From JAMCZU01 sp964479405 (GTDB lineage Bacteria > Patescibacteriota > UBA1384 > UBA12157 > JAENIV01), in assembly GCA_964479405.1 (NCBI GenBank), contig CAYZMA010000013.1:1-24167 (forward strand): DNA of 24,167 nt, written 5' to 3'. Below the pieces are notes generated by a model. That model saw only the letters and a list, made by a program, of their open reading frames with translations. It did no database searches and had not been told where the DNA came from. Below are positions 1 through 8,551 of this stretch, piece by piece. Position numbers and translations under genes: made by a program. The stretch's first letter is position 1. The number at the start of each line of letters is the position of its first letter.

Positions 1-2304
1 CCGACGACATTATCTATCAACGCGCCTGTTACAGATCAGCTCCTTACAGTCAAAGGCGAACCAACCAATTTATTAAGCGATAACGGTTTTACTCTTTCAA
101 GCTGGGTCAAAATCCCGGCTGGTCAAAGTCCGACTACTTCTTGGATTATCCATAATATTGATGCTAATAATAATGGTTATGGTATGGGTATATCTTCAAG
201 TGGAAGTATGCTTATTTTCATTGGGAATAGTAAATATAATTTTTTTCAATCATTAAATCCTCCGTGTTCTTTCCCAATAAAAAATGATAATTCATGGCAA
301 CTTTTGACGGCAAAATTTGATCTTGCAAATAAACAAGTAACTTGTTATACAGATGGAGTTCCCAGTCTTGACCGTAGAGTAACGCTACCTGATTCATACT
401 CCGGTTTTTCCCAAAATCCGCCGATTATCAGTCATCAAATAGTAGGTTTTAAAGGCTATCTTGATGAAACAAGAATTTATAATCGGCTCTTAAATGACGA
501 TGAAATTTTAAATTTAAAAAATAATGTCGCGGTTAATCCTAATGGTTTAGTTTCGTCACTATCTTATGAGGGAAATAATGATGATTTTGCTGGTAAGTTT
601 AATTGGGGACGCAATTATGTTAACGGAGTTTCAACTGATGGATTTAACAAAGCGCAAGATCAATATGTTGACGGGGTTTTTGGTAGCAAAGGACGTAATT
701 TTCTTAGCTCGGTTTTAAAGACAGATGGTACTACAGAAACACCAGTGCCAACTTATCTAACTGTCAAAGATGCCAATAACCTTCCTAATCCCAATAATTT
801 TATTTCCAATCTTAATTTTAACCATCTTAATTTTGTAAATACCGACTGGCATTTAAAAAATGATTATTATACCCTGTCGCAGGGAGCTACTTCTGAATAT
901 AATATGCTTCCGACTCTTGATATTTCTAGCGCGAAAAATATTAAATTTACAAATTGCCAGATCAAACATACCGGTGGCTATGGCGCTAAAGTAAAATTTG
1001 CCGATAATGTTTTATTTGATTACAACACTTTTACTGATCTTGGCTTGGGTGGGGTTAGGGTCGGGGAGACAAATGATTTGCAATATACCAAAAATATCAA
1101 TTTTTCCAACAACACAATTTCAAATTACGGTGTTATCTCGCCTGAAGCAACTGGTATCTTGACCCTACGGCTTTCTGACTCTACTTTTAATCATAATGAA
1201 ATTACAAGTGGTGGCTATGTTGGTATAATTTCAGGTGGGTGGTTCCGCTACGATAAATATGAAAATACTTTTTCCTATAATCGCATTCACAGTGTTATGA
1301 AGGTTTTAAATGACGGTGGTGGTTTTTGGATCAATGGCTTACAGGCTGGAACAAAATTTGTTAATAATTTGATCTATGATGTTGTAAGAACACCGGCGCA
1401 TATTCATAACCAAATTATCGCTGGAATTTATTTTGATGGTGGCACGGCTGATATCACTGTTTCAAAAAATATTATTTACAATGTGAATACTGGATTGTTT
1501 AATTTTACCCAAACCTACAATAATACAATTGATAACAACATTTTTGCCAAAACAGTTGAAAAGAATATGGATAACTTAAATATGAATGGCGGAGTCTGGT
1601 ACGATGGTACCTATAGTGTAAATTTCACTCACAATATTATTGCTTTTTCTGACACCGATTCGGCTGATATTCGTATTCTTGCTGTAGGTGAATTATTCCA
1701 AAAAGAGGGTTACCCTTCAAATATTAATAACAATCTTTATTATCGTGGTTCGCAAGACCCCTTAGTAGAATATTTTAAGCCTGTTGATAATCAATATATT
1801 GACTTTGGTTTTAATACATACAAAACTAATTTTAAGGCTGACACTAATTCATTAATTAAAGTTGATCCTCAATTTGTTGATCTGGCAAATAATAATTACA
1901 CCCTTCAGTCTACTTCGCCAGCTCTTGGGATTGGTTTTCAGCAAATAGATATGTCAACCGTTGGACCGATAATTTTATCAACACCTACTCCGTCGGCAAT
2001 TCCAACTTCTACTTTTACACCTACACCTACACCTCCTCACTCTTCAAATTCATCCAAACCAAAAACTTCAACCTCAGCTCCAACTAAAACCAAAACTTTA
2101 ACACCTACGCCAATTAAAACAAAAATTCAAGCTTCTAATATCAAGTCTAATGTAAAAGGTTTGTATCGAAAATTTATTGATAAAACAAAGCTTATTTACC
2201 AAAACGCAAAAGTAAAAATCAAAGCTCAAGCTCAAAAAGTCAAACAAAATATTCAAAGAGCATATGAAAAACTTAAAAAGATATTGGAAAAATATAAGAA
2301 ATAA
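1..2304 (+). CDS. Surface LamG + beta-helix protein, 5' end outside window
   Basis: The frame is open from the first base, so the N-terminus lies outside; 767 codons are visible. Visible residues about 25-170 look like a LamG/concanavalin-type jelly roll (FTLSSWVKI near the start, GYLDETRIYNRLL at its end). Residues about 250-630 are Asn-rich with spaced N-x-I/F-x-x-N patterns (NINFSNNTISNYG, NNTIDNNIFA), typical of right-handed parallel beta-helix proteins of the NosD/pectate-lyase type. Then come a Pro/Thr linker (about 660-705, TPTPTPP) and a strongly basic, probably helical tail of about 60 residues. The tail is nearly repeated in the next protein. Likely secreted or surface-attached, with carbohydrate binding suggested by LamG; no catalytic residues can be assigned. 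The last 41 bases overlap the next gene in another frame. Fold call good, substrate unknown. Confidence 0.8.
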   Translation, partial: PTTLSINAPVTDQLLTVKGEPTNLLSDNGFTLSSWVKIPAGQSPTTSWIIHNIDANNNGYGMGISSSGSMLIFIGNSKYNFFQSLNPPCSFPIKNDNSWQLLTAKFDLANKQVTCYTDGVPSLDRRVTLPDSYSGFSQNPPIISHQIVGFKGYLDETRIYNRLLNDDEILNLKNNVAVNPNGLVSSLSYEGNNDDFAGKFNWGRNYVNGVSTDGFNKAQDQYVDGVFGSKGRNFLSSVLKTDGTTETPVPTYLTVKDANNLPNPNNFISNLNFNHLNFVNTDWHLKNDYYTLSQGATSEYNMLPTLDISSAKNIKFTNCQIKHTGGYGAKVKFADNVLFDYNTFTDLGLGGVRVGETNDLQYTKNINFSNNTISNYGVISPEATGILTLRLSDSTFNHNEITSGGYVGIISGGWFRYDKYENTFSYNRIHSVMKVLNDGGGFWINGLQAGTKFVNNLIYDVVRTPAHIHNQIIAGIYFDGGTADITVSKNIIYNVNTGLFNFTQTYNNTIDNNIFAKTVEKNMDNLNMNGGVWYDGTYSVNFTHNIIAFSDTDSADIRILAVGELFQKEGYPSNINNNLYYRGSQDPLVEYFKPVDNQYIDFGFNTYKTNFKADTNSLIKVDPQFVDLANNNYTLQSTSPALGIGFQQIDMSTVGPIILSTPTPSAIPTSTFTPTPTPPHSSNSSKPKTSTSAPTKTKTLTPTPIKTKIQASNIKSNVKGLYRKFIDKTKLIYQNAKVKIKAQAQKVKQNIQRAYEKLKKILEKYKK

Positions 2305-5005
2305 GAGGCTTTTCTTAACTCTGTTACTCTTATTTTTAGTCTTATCAATTATTGCTTTTGATTTTTTAAAAGTAAGCTCTTATCTTGCCGATACCAATCC
2401 AAACGCTCTAAAATATTACATTTCTTCCACAGGCAGTGATTTAAACGAAGGCACAATTGACAAGCCCTTTGCCACTTTAGAAAAAGCCCGTGACACAATT
2501 CGTACCAAGAGAAATGATTTTACTATCTTTCCCGGGGCAACAGTTTTTCTGCGGGGCGGGACTTATTCGCGCACAAATACTTTTGAACTTTTAGCCGAAG
2601 ATAGCGGCGCCATGGAAGCGCCAATTACTTATCAAGCCTATCAAAACGAAAAACCAATCCTTAGTGGGGCAAAAGAAATTTCCGGTTTTACTCCTGTTTC
2701 CGATCCGACAATATTAAATCGTTTTGATAACAGTACACGGCCAAATGTTCTCCAAATTGATCTAAAATCGCAAGGCATTACCGATTTTGGACAACTGCAA
2801 CAACGTGGTTTTGCCTCTGGAGAATCACCGGAAAACAATCATACCAATGCCGGCCTTGAATTATTTTTTAATGATAGCCCGATGACTCTTGCTCGCTGGC
2901 CCAATCCTGACGCCAGCAATAAACTCTTGGAATGGGAGCATATAGATTCATGGCCACTGACAATTACCAACGCCACCAACACAAATCCGATTGTGATTAC
3001 TACTGCGGAAAACCATCAACTAGTCACAGGTGACTATATTACGATTGAAGGCGTCAAAGGTAATACTGCCGCCAATGTTTTTAATAATCAAATCACCGTT
3101 TTATCTTCGACTACTTTTTCGATAGATGGAATAGGGGGAACTGGAACATATGATATTAGCAGTCAGGGCGTTGGTTTTCTCAACAACCGATTCCGTTATA
3201 CCAGTGAGCGGCCGAAAAACTGGTTGGACACTTCCGATGTTTGGGTTCATGGTTATTGGCGTTATGACTGGGCCGACAGCCATGAAAAAATTCTCTCTCT
3301 TGACACTACCAATAAGCTTATTTCTACCGAAACAAGAAGATATTACAGCTATACAGGATGGAAACCATGGGAGCAGGGAGGAAGGTTTTATTATCAGAAT
3401 ATTTTAGAAGAGTTGGATCAGCCAAATGAGTGGTATATCGATCGGACCAGCGGCATTCTTTACTTCTGGCCGCCTTCGCCGATTCAGACTGGAAAAACAT
3501 CTGTCTCGGTTCTTCCGTCATCAATTATCAATTTAAATAATTGTTCCAACACTGTCTTTCGAGGCTTGACTATGGAAGAGACAAGAGGTATGGCAGTTTC
3601 TATCAACAACGGGACAAACAATTTGGTTGATAACTGCCTGATCCGCAATATCGGCACCGACGGAGTGAGAATATATAAGGCGTCAAAAAGCGGTGTTACC
3701 AATAGCGAAATTTACCAAACCGGCGATCTGCCTATCTATCTTGAAGGTGGTGATCGTAAAACACTTACTTCGGGCAATAACTTTGCCACCGACAATCATA
3801 TACATAATTATGCCCGTTGGGATAGGACATATCGTCCGGCAGTTCATATATACGGCGTTGGCAATACCGCGGCGCATAATCTTATTCACGACGGTCCCCA
3901 TAGCGCCATATTGCTTTATGGGAGCAACAATAACCTTGTTGAATACAACGAAATCTATAATGTGATGACGGAAACGTGCGATGTCGGTGCCATTTATACT
4001 TATGCCGAGCTTGACTATACCGAGCGTGGCACTATTATCCGTTACAACTACGTACACGATATTAAAGCCGACCCCAATATTGCCTGGCCTACTGCTCTTG
4101 TCGGGATCTATATTGACAGCATTTCCAGTAGTGACACCGTCTATGGCAATATTGTCTCCAAAGTACCCAGAGCGATGCAGATGAACGGAGGCCGGAATAA
4201 TACGGTTGATAATAATATTGTTATTGACAACACAGAAGGTATTTTGATGAATCAAACTGGATTATGGCAAAATCCGGAATATTTTGACGGCACCCCGCCG
4301 ACGAAACCCCATATTTATAACATGATAATGGCTGTGAATTACGAAGGGTCTCCCTACATTACCAATTATCCGGAAATGTTTAATCCTTTTATGTGGGAGG
4401 ATCAACCGGCTCATGCGAAATACTGCAAAGTAAATAACAATATCAACTATCAATCGACGAACTTTTTAATTCTAAATAATGAAATCAACGGCAACCCCGC
4501 TCATCCTTGGTACACTTATACAGAAATACAAAATAATTTCACTTCAGGAGACCCTTTATTTATGGATTATGCCAACAAAGATTATCGCTTGCAAGCAAAT
4601 TCTCCAGCCTATACTCTTGGATTTAAAAATATAAATGACAAAATCAGCCAAATCGGACCAAGACTTTTAGTAACTTCCACTCCAACACCTACTCCTATTC
4701 CGACTCCGACTCCAACAGCAACGGCAACAGCAACTCCTACTCCGATTCAAACTTTCGTTCCAACTCCAACAAAAACTTCTACTCCAATTAAAACTAAAAT
4801 CTTATCTCCAACACCTGCGCCAATTAAAACTAAAATTCAGGCTTCTAACATTAAGTCTAGAGTACAGGGTGTTTTTCAAAGATTTATTGATAAAACAAAA
4901 CTTGTTTTTAGGAATATCAAAGTAAAAATCAAAGCCCAAGCTCAAAAATTAAAACAAAGTATTCAAAGAACCAATGAAAAAATTAAAAAGATATTTAAAA
5001 AATAA
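2264..5005 (+). CDS. Secreted/anchored right-handed beta-helix protein
   Basis: 913 residues. A basic N-terminus (MKNLKRYWKN) precedes a hydrophobic segment at about 15-37, so a signal peptide or N-terminal anchor. YYISSTGSDLNEGT at about 51 begins a domain common at the front of bacterial beta-helix/pectate-lyase-like proteins. Residues about 229-300 (NPIVITTAENHQLVTGD onward) resemble the small FCCH-like beta module inserted in surface and phage proteins. Residues about 423-663 form the Asn-rich beta-helix. A TPTPTP linker (about 803-856) and the same basic tail as in the upstream protein follow. The ATG at 2264 lies inside the tail of the preceding gene, +1 frame, and is the only Met before the hydrophobic segment; SD is weak (AAAGAG). 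Likely surface polysaccharide-binding or -cleaving; activity not provable here. Confidence 0.82.
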   Translation: MKNLKRYWKNIRNKRLFLTLLLLFLVLSIIAFDFLKVSSYLADTNPNALKYYISSTGSDLNEGTIDKPFATLEKARDTIRTKRNDFTIFPGATVFLRGGTYSRTNTFELLAEDSGAMEAPITYQAYQNEKPILSGAKEISGFTPVSDPTILNRFDNSTRPNVLQIDLKSQGITDFGQLQQRGFASGESPENNHTNAGLELFFNDSPMTLARWPNPDASNKLLEWEHIDSWPLTITNATNTNPIVITTAENHQLVTGDYITIEGVKGNTAANVFNNQITVLSSTTFSIDGIGGTGTYDISSQGVGFLNNRFRYTSERPKNWLDTSDVWVHGYWRYDWADSHEKILSLDTTNKLISTETRRYYSYTGWKPWEQGGRFYYQNILEELDQPNEWYIDRTSGILYFWPPSPIQTGKTSVSVLPSSIINLNNCSNTVFRGLTMEETRGMAVSINNGTNNLVDNCLIRNIGTDGVRIYKASKSGVTNSEIYQTGDLPIYLEGGDRKTLTSGNNFATDNHIHNYARWDRTYRPAVHIYGVGNTAAHNLIHDGPHSAILLYGSNNNLVEYNEIYNVMTETCDVGAIYTYAELDYTERGTIIRYNYVHDIKADPNIAWPTALVGIYIDSISSSDTVYGNIVSKVPRAMQMNGGRNNTVDNNIVIDNTEGILMNQTGLWQNPEYFDGTPPTKPHIYNMIMAVNYEGSPYITNYPEMFNPFMWEDQPAHAKYCKVNNNINYQSTNFLILNNEINGNPAHPWYTYTEIQNNFTSGDPLFMDYANKDYRLQANSPAYTLGFKNINDKISQIGPRLLVTSTPTPTPIPTPTPTATATATPTPIQTFVPTPTKTSTPIKTKILSPTPAPIKTKIQASNIKSRVQGVFQRFIDKTKLVFRNIKVKIKAQAQKLKQSIQRTNEKIKKIFKK

Positions 5006-5039
5006 ACCTTGTTTTAAGCGCTCAAAACTTGTAAAATAA
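4974..5039 (+). pseudogene. Out-of-frame 21-codon start relic in the shared tail
   Basis: Inside the tail of the second beta-helix gene, in the +1 frame, an ATG opens MKKLKRYLKNKPCFKRSKLVK and stops at 5037-5039. Its first ten residues match the N-terminus of the second beta-helix protein (MKNLKRYWKN), which starts at the equivalent place in the tail of the first gene. It may be the start of a lost third tandem copy, or simply a by-product of the duplicated tail sequence. It is probably not a functional gene. Confidence 0.4.
5009..5037 (+). promoter_or_regulatory. Probable murJ promoter, leaderless geometry
   Basis: TTGTTT (5009-5014), 17 bases, TAAAAT (5032-5037), then only 6 bases to the murJ ATG. 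No Shine-Dalgarno sequence is present. Transcription starting about 7 bases after the -10 box would begin at or next to the start codon. Confidence 0.5.
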
Positions 5040-5043
5040 ACTT

Positions 5044-6639
5044 ATGAGAAAGTTTCTTGGAATTGTTTTTAGTAATAAAAATTCCTATGTCAGTGCCTCT
5101 ATCATTCTGATTATTACTCTGTTTTTATCAAATGTCTTAGGAGTTTTAAGAGATCACTATTTAACTCAAAAAATTCTTACCGATGATTTGTCAACTTATT
5201 ACGCTGCTTTTAGAATTCCCGATCTTTTATTTAATGTTCTAATTTTGGGAGCAATTTCTTCAGCTTTTATCCCGGTTTTTTCGTCACTGATTCATCAAAA
5301 AAAAGAAAAAGAAGCTTGGCAAGTGGCGAACTCGGTGATCAATATTGCTGTTCTTAGTTTAGTTGTTTTTTCTATAATTTTAGGTCTTTTAATGCCATAT
5401 TTGGCGCCTCTATTTTTGCCTGGTTTTAGTAGTGAAAAATTGGCTACAGTAGTTAAATTAACCCGCATAATGCTTCTTTCACCAATCTTTTTTGGTCTTT
5501 CCTATATTTTTGGCGCAATTTTAAATTCTTATAAAAGATTTTTAGTCTATTCTTTAGCGCCGTTAGTTTATAATCTTATTATTATTTTAGGGACATTATT
5601 TTTAGCCCCAACCATGGGTATTATGGGTGTAGCAATTGCGGTTGTCGTTGGTGCTTTTTTACATATGATGGTGCAGATTCCCATTGCTGTTAAAATGGGT
5701 TTTAGATGGCGGGCGGTTTTAGATTTTAAAAATGCCTCTGTTTGTAGAATTGGTATTTTAATGTTCCCGCGAGCAATTGGCTTAGGCGCTAATCAAATAT
5801 TACTCCTTGTTTTTACCAGCATTGCTTCAGTTTTAGGTGGATCGGCGATCGCGGTCTATAATTTAGCTGACAACATTCAAACTATGCCGATGGTTGTTTT
5901 TGGTACTTCTTTTGCCGTAGCCATTTTCCCAACCTTGTCGGAAAAATATTCTCATCAAAACTGGACTGGGTTCCGAACTGATTTTACTAAAACCCTCCGT
6001 TCAATACTCTTTTTTATGGTCCCAACTGTTTTTGGTATTATTCTTCTTCGGGCTCAAATTGTCAGACTAATTTTGGGTTCGGGACATTTTGGCTGGCAAC
6101 AGACTATTGATACGGCTAACACCTTGGGCTATTTTGCAGTTGCTCTTGTTTTTACTGGTATTATACCTCTTTTCGCTCGCGCTTCTTATGCTTTGCACAA
6201 TACAAAAATACCAATGCTGATCACCATTATTACTGTTGTTATTTCAGTCATTTTAGGTAAGATACTTGCCACTTCAATGGGAATTACTGGTTTGGCTTTA
6301 GCTTATTCCATTGGTTCATTTGTTAATGCTTTAATTTTATATCTTTTTTTGCGAGGAAAAATTAAAATTGCCGAATGGCCAGTTTTAATATATTTCGCAA
6401 AAATTTTATTTGCTTCAGTTATTATGGCCATAGCTTTGCAAGAGGCAAAATTTATTATGGCGATTTTTGTTGATATGACTCGCTTTTGGGGTGTGTTTTT
6501 ACAAACTTTTGCTGGTATAGCGGTAGCAATTTCGCTTTATTTAACTTTAGCATGGATATTTGGTTGCGAAGAAGCAGCTTCTGTTAAAACAATTTTTAAT
6601 CGGTTAAAAGGAAAGGTGATTGAGGATGAAGAACCATGA
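5044..6639 (+). CDS. murJ: Lipid II flippase MurJ (MviN)
   Basis: 531 residues, close to the usual MurJ size, with a long series of hydrophobic segments consistent with about 14 helices of the MOP/MATE-like fold. MurJ-type landmarks are LGVLRDHYLTQ near residue 35, YYAAFRIPDLLFNVLILGAISSAFIPVF at about 56-85 and the later MPMVVFGTSFAVAIFPTLSE segment. It flips the lipid-linked peptidoglycan precursor across the cytoplasmic membrane. The short charged C-terminus (GKVIEDEEP) overlaps the start of the next gene by 14 bases, so the two are probably translated together. The start is chosen because it follows a -10 box by 6 bases and precedes the first membrane segment. Confidence 0.93.
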   Translation: MRKFLGIVFSNKNSYVSASIILIITLFLSNVLGVLRDHYLTQKILTDDLSTYYAAFRIPDLLFNVLILGAISSAFIPVFSSLIHQKKEKEAWQVANSVINIAVLSLVVFSIILGLLMPYLAPLFLPGFSSEKLATVVKLTRIMLLSPIFFGLSYIFGAILNSYKRFLVYSLAPLVYNLIIILGTLFLAPTMGIMGVAIAVVVGAFLHMMVQIPIAVKMGFRWRAVLDFKNASVCRIGILMFPRAIGLGANQILLLVFTSIASVLGGSAIAVYNLADNIQTMPMVVFGTSFAVAIFPTLSEKYSHQNWTGFRTDFTKTLRSILFFMVPTVFGIILLRAQIVRLILGSGHFGWQQTIDTANTLGYFAVALVFTGIIPLFARASYALHNTKIPMLITIITVVISVILGKILATSMGITGLALAYSIGSFVNALILYLFLRGKIKIAEWPVLIYFAKILFASVIMAIALQEAKFIMAIFVDMTRFWGVFLQTFAGIAVAISLYLTLAWIFGCEEAASVKTIFNRLKGKVIEDEEP

Positions 6640-7243
6640 AGATGAGTTTTATGCTGAACTAGATAAAAAGACGCTGTATAAAAGTTGTTGCACAATGCAA
6701 ACCATGCTTTTTCTTTTTATTGGTTTATTAATTGTATCAATTTTTGGCACAATTTATTGTTATAGAGAAATTAAGAAAATTAATTTTTCATCAAAAATTA
6801 TTACAGCAACTTTTCAAGACAAAAATGATTTTTATGATAAGTTAAAAATTTTGTCTGGTCAAGAAGATTTTGAAATCACAGTCACATCAGCAGAACTAAC
6901 GGCTATTACCGCCGAAGGCATATCGGGCAAAGATTTCATTATTAAAAATATTCAAGTTATTATTTCAAATACTGGTGTTGATATTTTTGGAACGCTTACA
7001 AAACCGTTAAGTTCTCAAATTAAAATTGAGACAATACCCAAAGTTTTAAATGGCAAAATTGACTTTGAAGTTTCGCGTTTTACGGCGGGAAGTCTGGCAA
7101 TGCCAAAGTTTATAAAAAATGAAATTGCCAGCGCTTTAAATAAAGCCATGGATCAAAATTTTGACAAGTTATACAAAAATTATGAAGTTAAAAATATTAA
7201 TCTCCAAGATGATAAAATGATCATCAGTGGAAAATTAAAATAA
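6626..7243 (+). CDS. Membrane-anchored LmeA/YpmS-like protein
   Basis: 205 residues from the ATG at 6626, which has AAAGGAAAGG nine bases upstream; a TTG at 6620 is an alternative. A cytoplasmic stretch of about 25 residues is followed by one membrane helix (MLFLFIGLLIVSIFGTIYCY). An extracytoplasmic domain follows (VTSAELTAITAEG..., IKIETIPKVLNGKIDFEV..., AGSLAMPKFIKNEIASALNKAM). This layout, with strands and a terminal P-x-x-I/L-x-x-x-I-x-x-A-L-N motif, resembles DUF2993/LmeA and DUF2140/YpmS lipid-binding-like proteins. That assignment is by eye and tentative. It sits between murJ and a hydrolase in one run of genes, which fits an envelope role. Confidence 0.6.
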   Translation: MKNHEDEFYAELDKKTLYKSCCTMQTMLFLFIGLLIVSIFGTIYCYREIKKINFSSKIITATFQDKNDFYDKLKILSGQEDFEITVTSAELTAITAEGISGKDFIIKNIQVIISNTGVDIFGTLTKPLSSQIKIETIPKVLNGKIDFEVSRFTAGSLAMPKFIKNEIASALNKAMDQNFDKLYKNYEVKNINLQDDKMIISGKLK

Positions 7244-7248
7244 TAAAT

Positions 7249-7779
7249 ATGATGGTTAAAAATGTTTTAATAATTCACGGTTGGAATGCTACAGTCCAAG
7301 ACCATTGGTTTTTAGAAGCAAAAGAAAAGTGGGAAAAGAAAGGCTTAAAAGTAGAAGTGCCGGAGATGCCCGGCGACTATTTTCCTAAAGCGCAAGAATG
7401 GCTTGAATTAATTGAAAGTTTTCATCCGGATGAATCATGGGTTTTAATGGGTCATTCTCTTGGCGGAGTGGCTATTTTAAATTATTTAGAAAATACCGAC
7501 CGACCAATTGCCAAAGCAATTTTAATTGCCACGCCTTTAACGCCGATGCATTTTGAGGCTTTAGATAATTTTTTTGAGGGGGGATTTAATTGGGAACAAA
7601 TAAAATCAAAATGTCTGAAATTTGAAATTGTAAATGAAGACAACGATCCGGCTGTTCCTTTAGAGCATGGTCAAAAATATGCTCAAAATCTTTCCGGCAA
7701 TTTACATGTTGTCAGAGGCTATACTCACTTTCACGATATTGATCTAAATTTTTTAGAGAAATTAATTGTTGAAAAATAA
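7249..7779 (+). CDS. RBBP9/YdeN-type serine alpha/beta-hydrolase
   Basis: 176 residues, the normal length for the RBBP9/YdeN family. HGWNATVQDHW near the N-terminus forms the oxyanion region, GHSLGG at about 67-72 holds the nucleophile serine, NEDNDPAVP supplies the acid, and THFHD near the C-terminus the histidine. So the complete Ser-Asp-His triad is present. Cytosolic, with no signal peptide; substrate unknown. It starts 5 bases after the previous stop with no clear SD, consistent with translational coupling. ATG 7252 is an equally possible start. Confidence 0.85.
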   Translation: MMVKNVLIIHGWNATVQDHWFLEAKEKWEKKGLKVEVPEMPGDYFPKAQEWLELIESFHPDESWVLMGHSLGGVAILNYLENTDRPIAKAILIATPLTPMHFEALDNFFEGGFNWEQIKSKCLKFEIVNEDNDPAVPLEHGQKYAQNLSGNLHVVRGYTHFHDIDLNFLEKLIVEK

Positions 7780-7814
7780 TATTCTCGTAAAATAAAGATA
7801 TAAATATTAATTAT

Positions 7815-7869
7815 CAATTAACAGATAGTAAAAATAGTGTATATATCGCGATCGCGAAATACATACGAT
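7815..7869 (+). promoter_or_regulatory. Promoter/operator module, copy 1
   Basis: TTAACA (7818-7823), 16 bases, TATATA (7840-7845), immediately followed by the 12-base perfect palindrome TCGCGATCGCGA (7846-7857) and AATACATACGAT. The layout is that of a promoter with an operator at the transcription start. The same 55-base layout recurs without indels at 8408-8462; the last 33 bases differ at one position. It lies 23 bases upstream of a PaaX-like regulator gene, so autoregulation is the simplest reading. The repeat also carries a 12-codon frame (GTG 7837 to TAA 7875). Confidence 0.6.
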
Positions 7870-7892
7870 GATTAACAGGAGGAAATTGTATA

Positions 7893-8414
7893 ATGACAAG
7901 GAGAACAATGACGGAAAAAATATTGATGTTAATTGCCGCTTCGGCACAGGAAGGTGTGGCAATAATAACTTATCCTCATTGGGGTTTGGGAAGATTATTT
8001 AAAGATTATCATGGTAGTTTGTCTCAAACAATATATGATCTTAAAAGACGTGGTTATTTAGAACAAATTGAAGTTAAGGGACAAAGATATTTAAAATTAA
8101 CCCCAAAAGGTCGTTTAAAAACTATTAAAAGAAAAATATTAAAAAAATGGGACGGATATTGGCGAATAGTTGCCTTTGATATTGAAGAGAAGAGAAAAAA
8201 GACGCGAGATGTATTTAGGGCAAAATTAGGCGAATTAAATTGTCGACCTGTCCAAAAATCAGTTTGGATTACACCAAACGATATTTCAGTAGAATTAGAA
8301 GATTTAATTGAAATATTAAATTTAAAAAATAACGTAGATTATTTTCTATCAAAAGCTTTAACGAATGAAGAAAAATATCTAAATATGTTTGGTATCAAAA
8401 AAGAAATCAATTAA
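7893..8414 (+). CDS. PaaX/Cas2-like winged-helix regulator
   Basis: 173 residues. An N-terminal winged helix (about 5-75; SLSQTIYDLKRRGYLEQI is the recognition region, YLKLTPKGR the wing) is followed by KWDGYWRIVAFDIEEKRKKTRDVFRAKL...VQKSVWITP. This is the central ferredoxin-like domain of PaaX regulators, related in fold to Cas2. The usual PaaX C-terminal domain is absent or minimal. No cas1 or CRISPR array is nearby, so a CRISPR role is unlikely. Starts: ATG 7893 (AGGAGG 10 bases upstream) or ATG 7908 (AAGGAG 4 bases upstream). It probably binds the palindromes at 7846 and 8439. The target genes are unknown; cca downstream is a candidate. Confidence 0.75.
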   Translation: MTRRTMTEKILMLIAASAQEGVAIITYPHWGLGRLFKDYHGSLSQTIYDLKRRGYLEQIEVKGQRYLKLTPKGRLKTIKRKILKKWDGYWRIVAFDIEEKRKKTRDVFRAKLGELNCRPVQKSVWITPNDISVELEDLIEILNLKNNVDYFLSKALTNEEKYLNMFGIKKEIN

Positions 8415-8462
8415 CAGGAGGATAAATTCGTGCATATATCGCGATCGCGAAATACATACGAT
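8408..8462 (+). promoter_or_regulatory. Promoter/operator module, copy 2
   Basis: Same layout as 7815-7869: TTAACA (8411-8416), 16 bases, CATATA (8433-8438), TCGCGATCGCGA (8439-8450), AATACATACGAT. It overlaps the last codons of the regulator gene. The one difference in the 33-base core (8433 C for T) weakens the -10 box. Here an AGGAGG (8416-8421) also precedes the GTG at 8430 of a 15-codon frame starting MHISRSRNTYD. Confidence 0.6.
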
Positions 8463-8551
8463 AAAATAAACCTGTAAATTGATAAATGTTTTAAATTATG
8501 TTTTGGTTTATGATTTAAAGATAAATCCTCGCTAATAAGGTTTAATTGTGC

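Noticed and set aside
2264..2304. Programmed frameshift fusing the two beta-helix genes
   Set aside because: The downstream frame has its own Met, basic N-terminus and signal/anchor segment right after the overlap, so it is an independent start.
3683..4255. 190-codon open frame on the minus strand within the second beta-helix gene
   Set aside because: It is the antisense of Asn/Ile-rich beta-helix repeats; the plus-strand frame has the full domain structure and the antisense one has no start signal or recognisable domain.
5845..5852. GCGATCGC octamer in murJ as a third regulator site
   Set aside because: It lacks the flanking bases of the 33-mer and is explained by Ala-Ile-Ala codons in a membrane helix.
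7893..8414. Cas2 adaptation nuclease
   Set aside because: The Cas2-like fold is preceded by a winged helix as in PaaX regulators, and there is no cas1 or array in the window.
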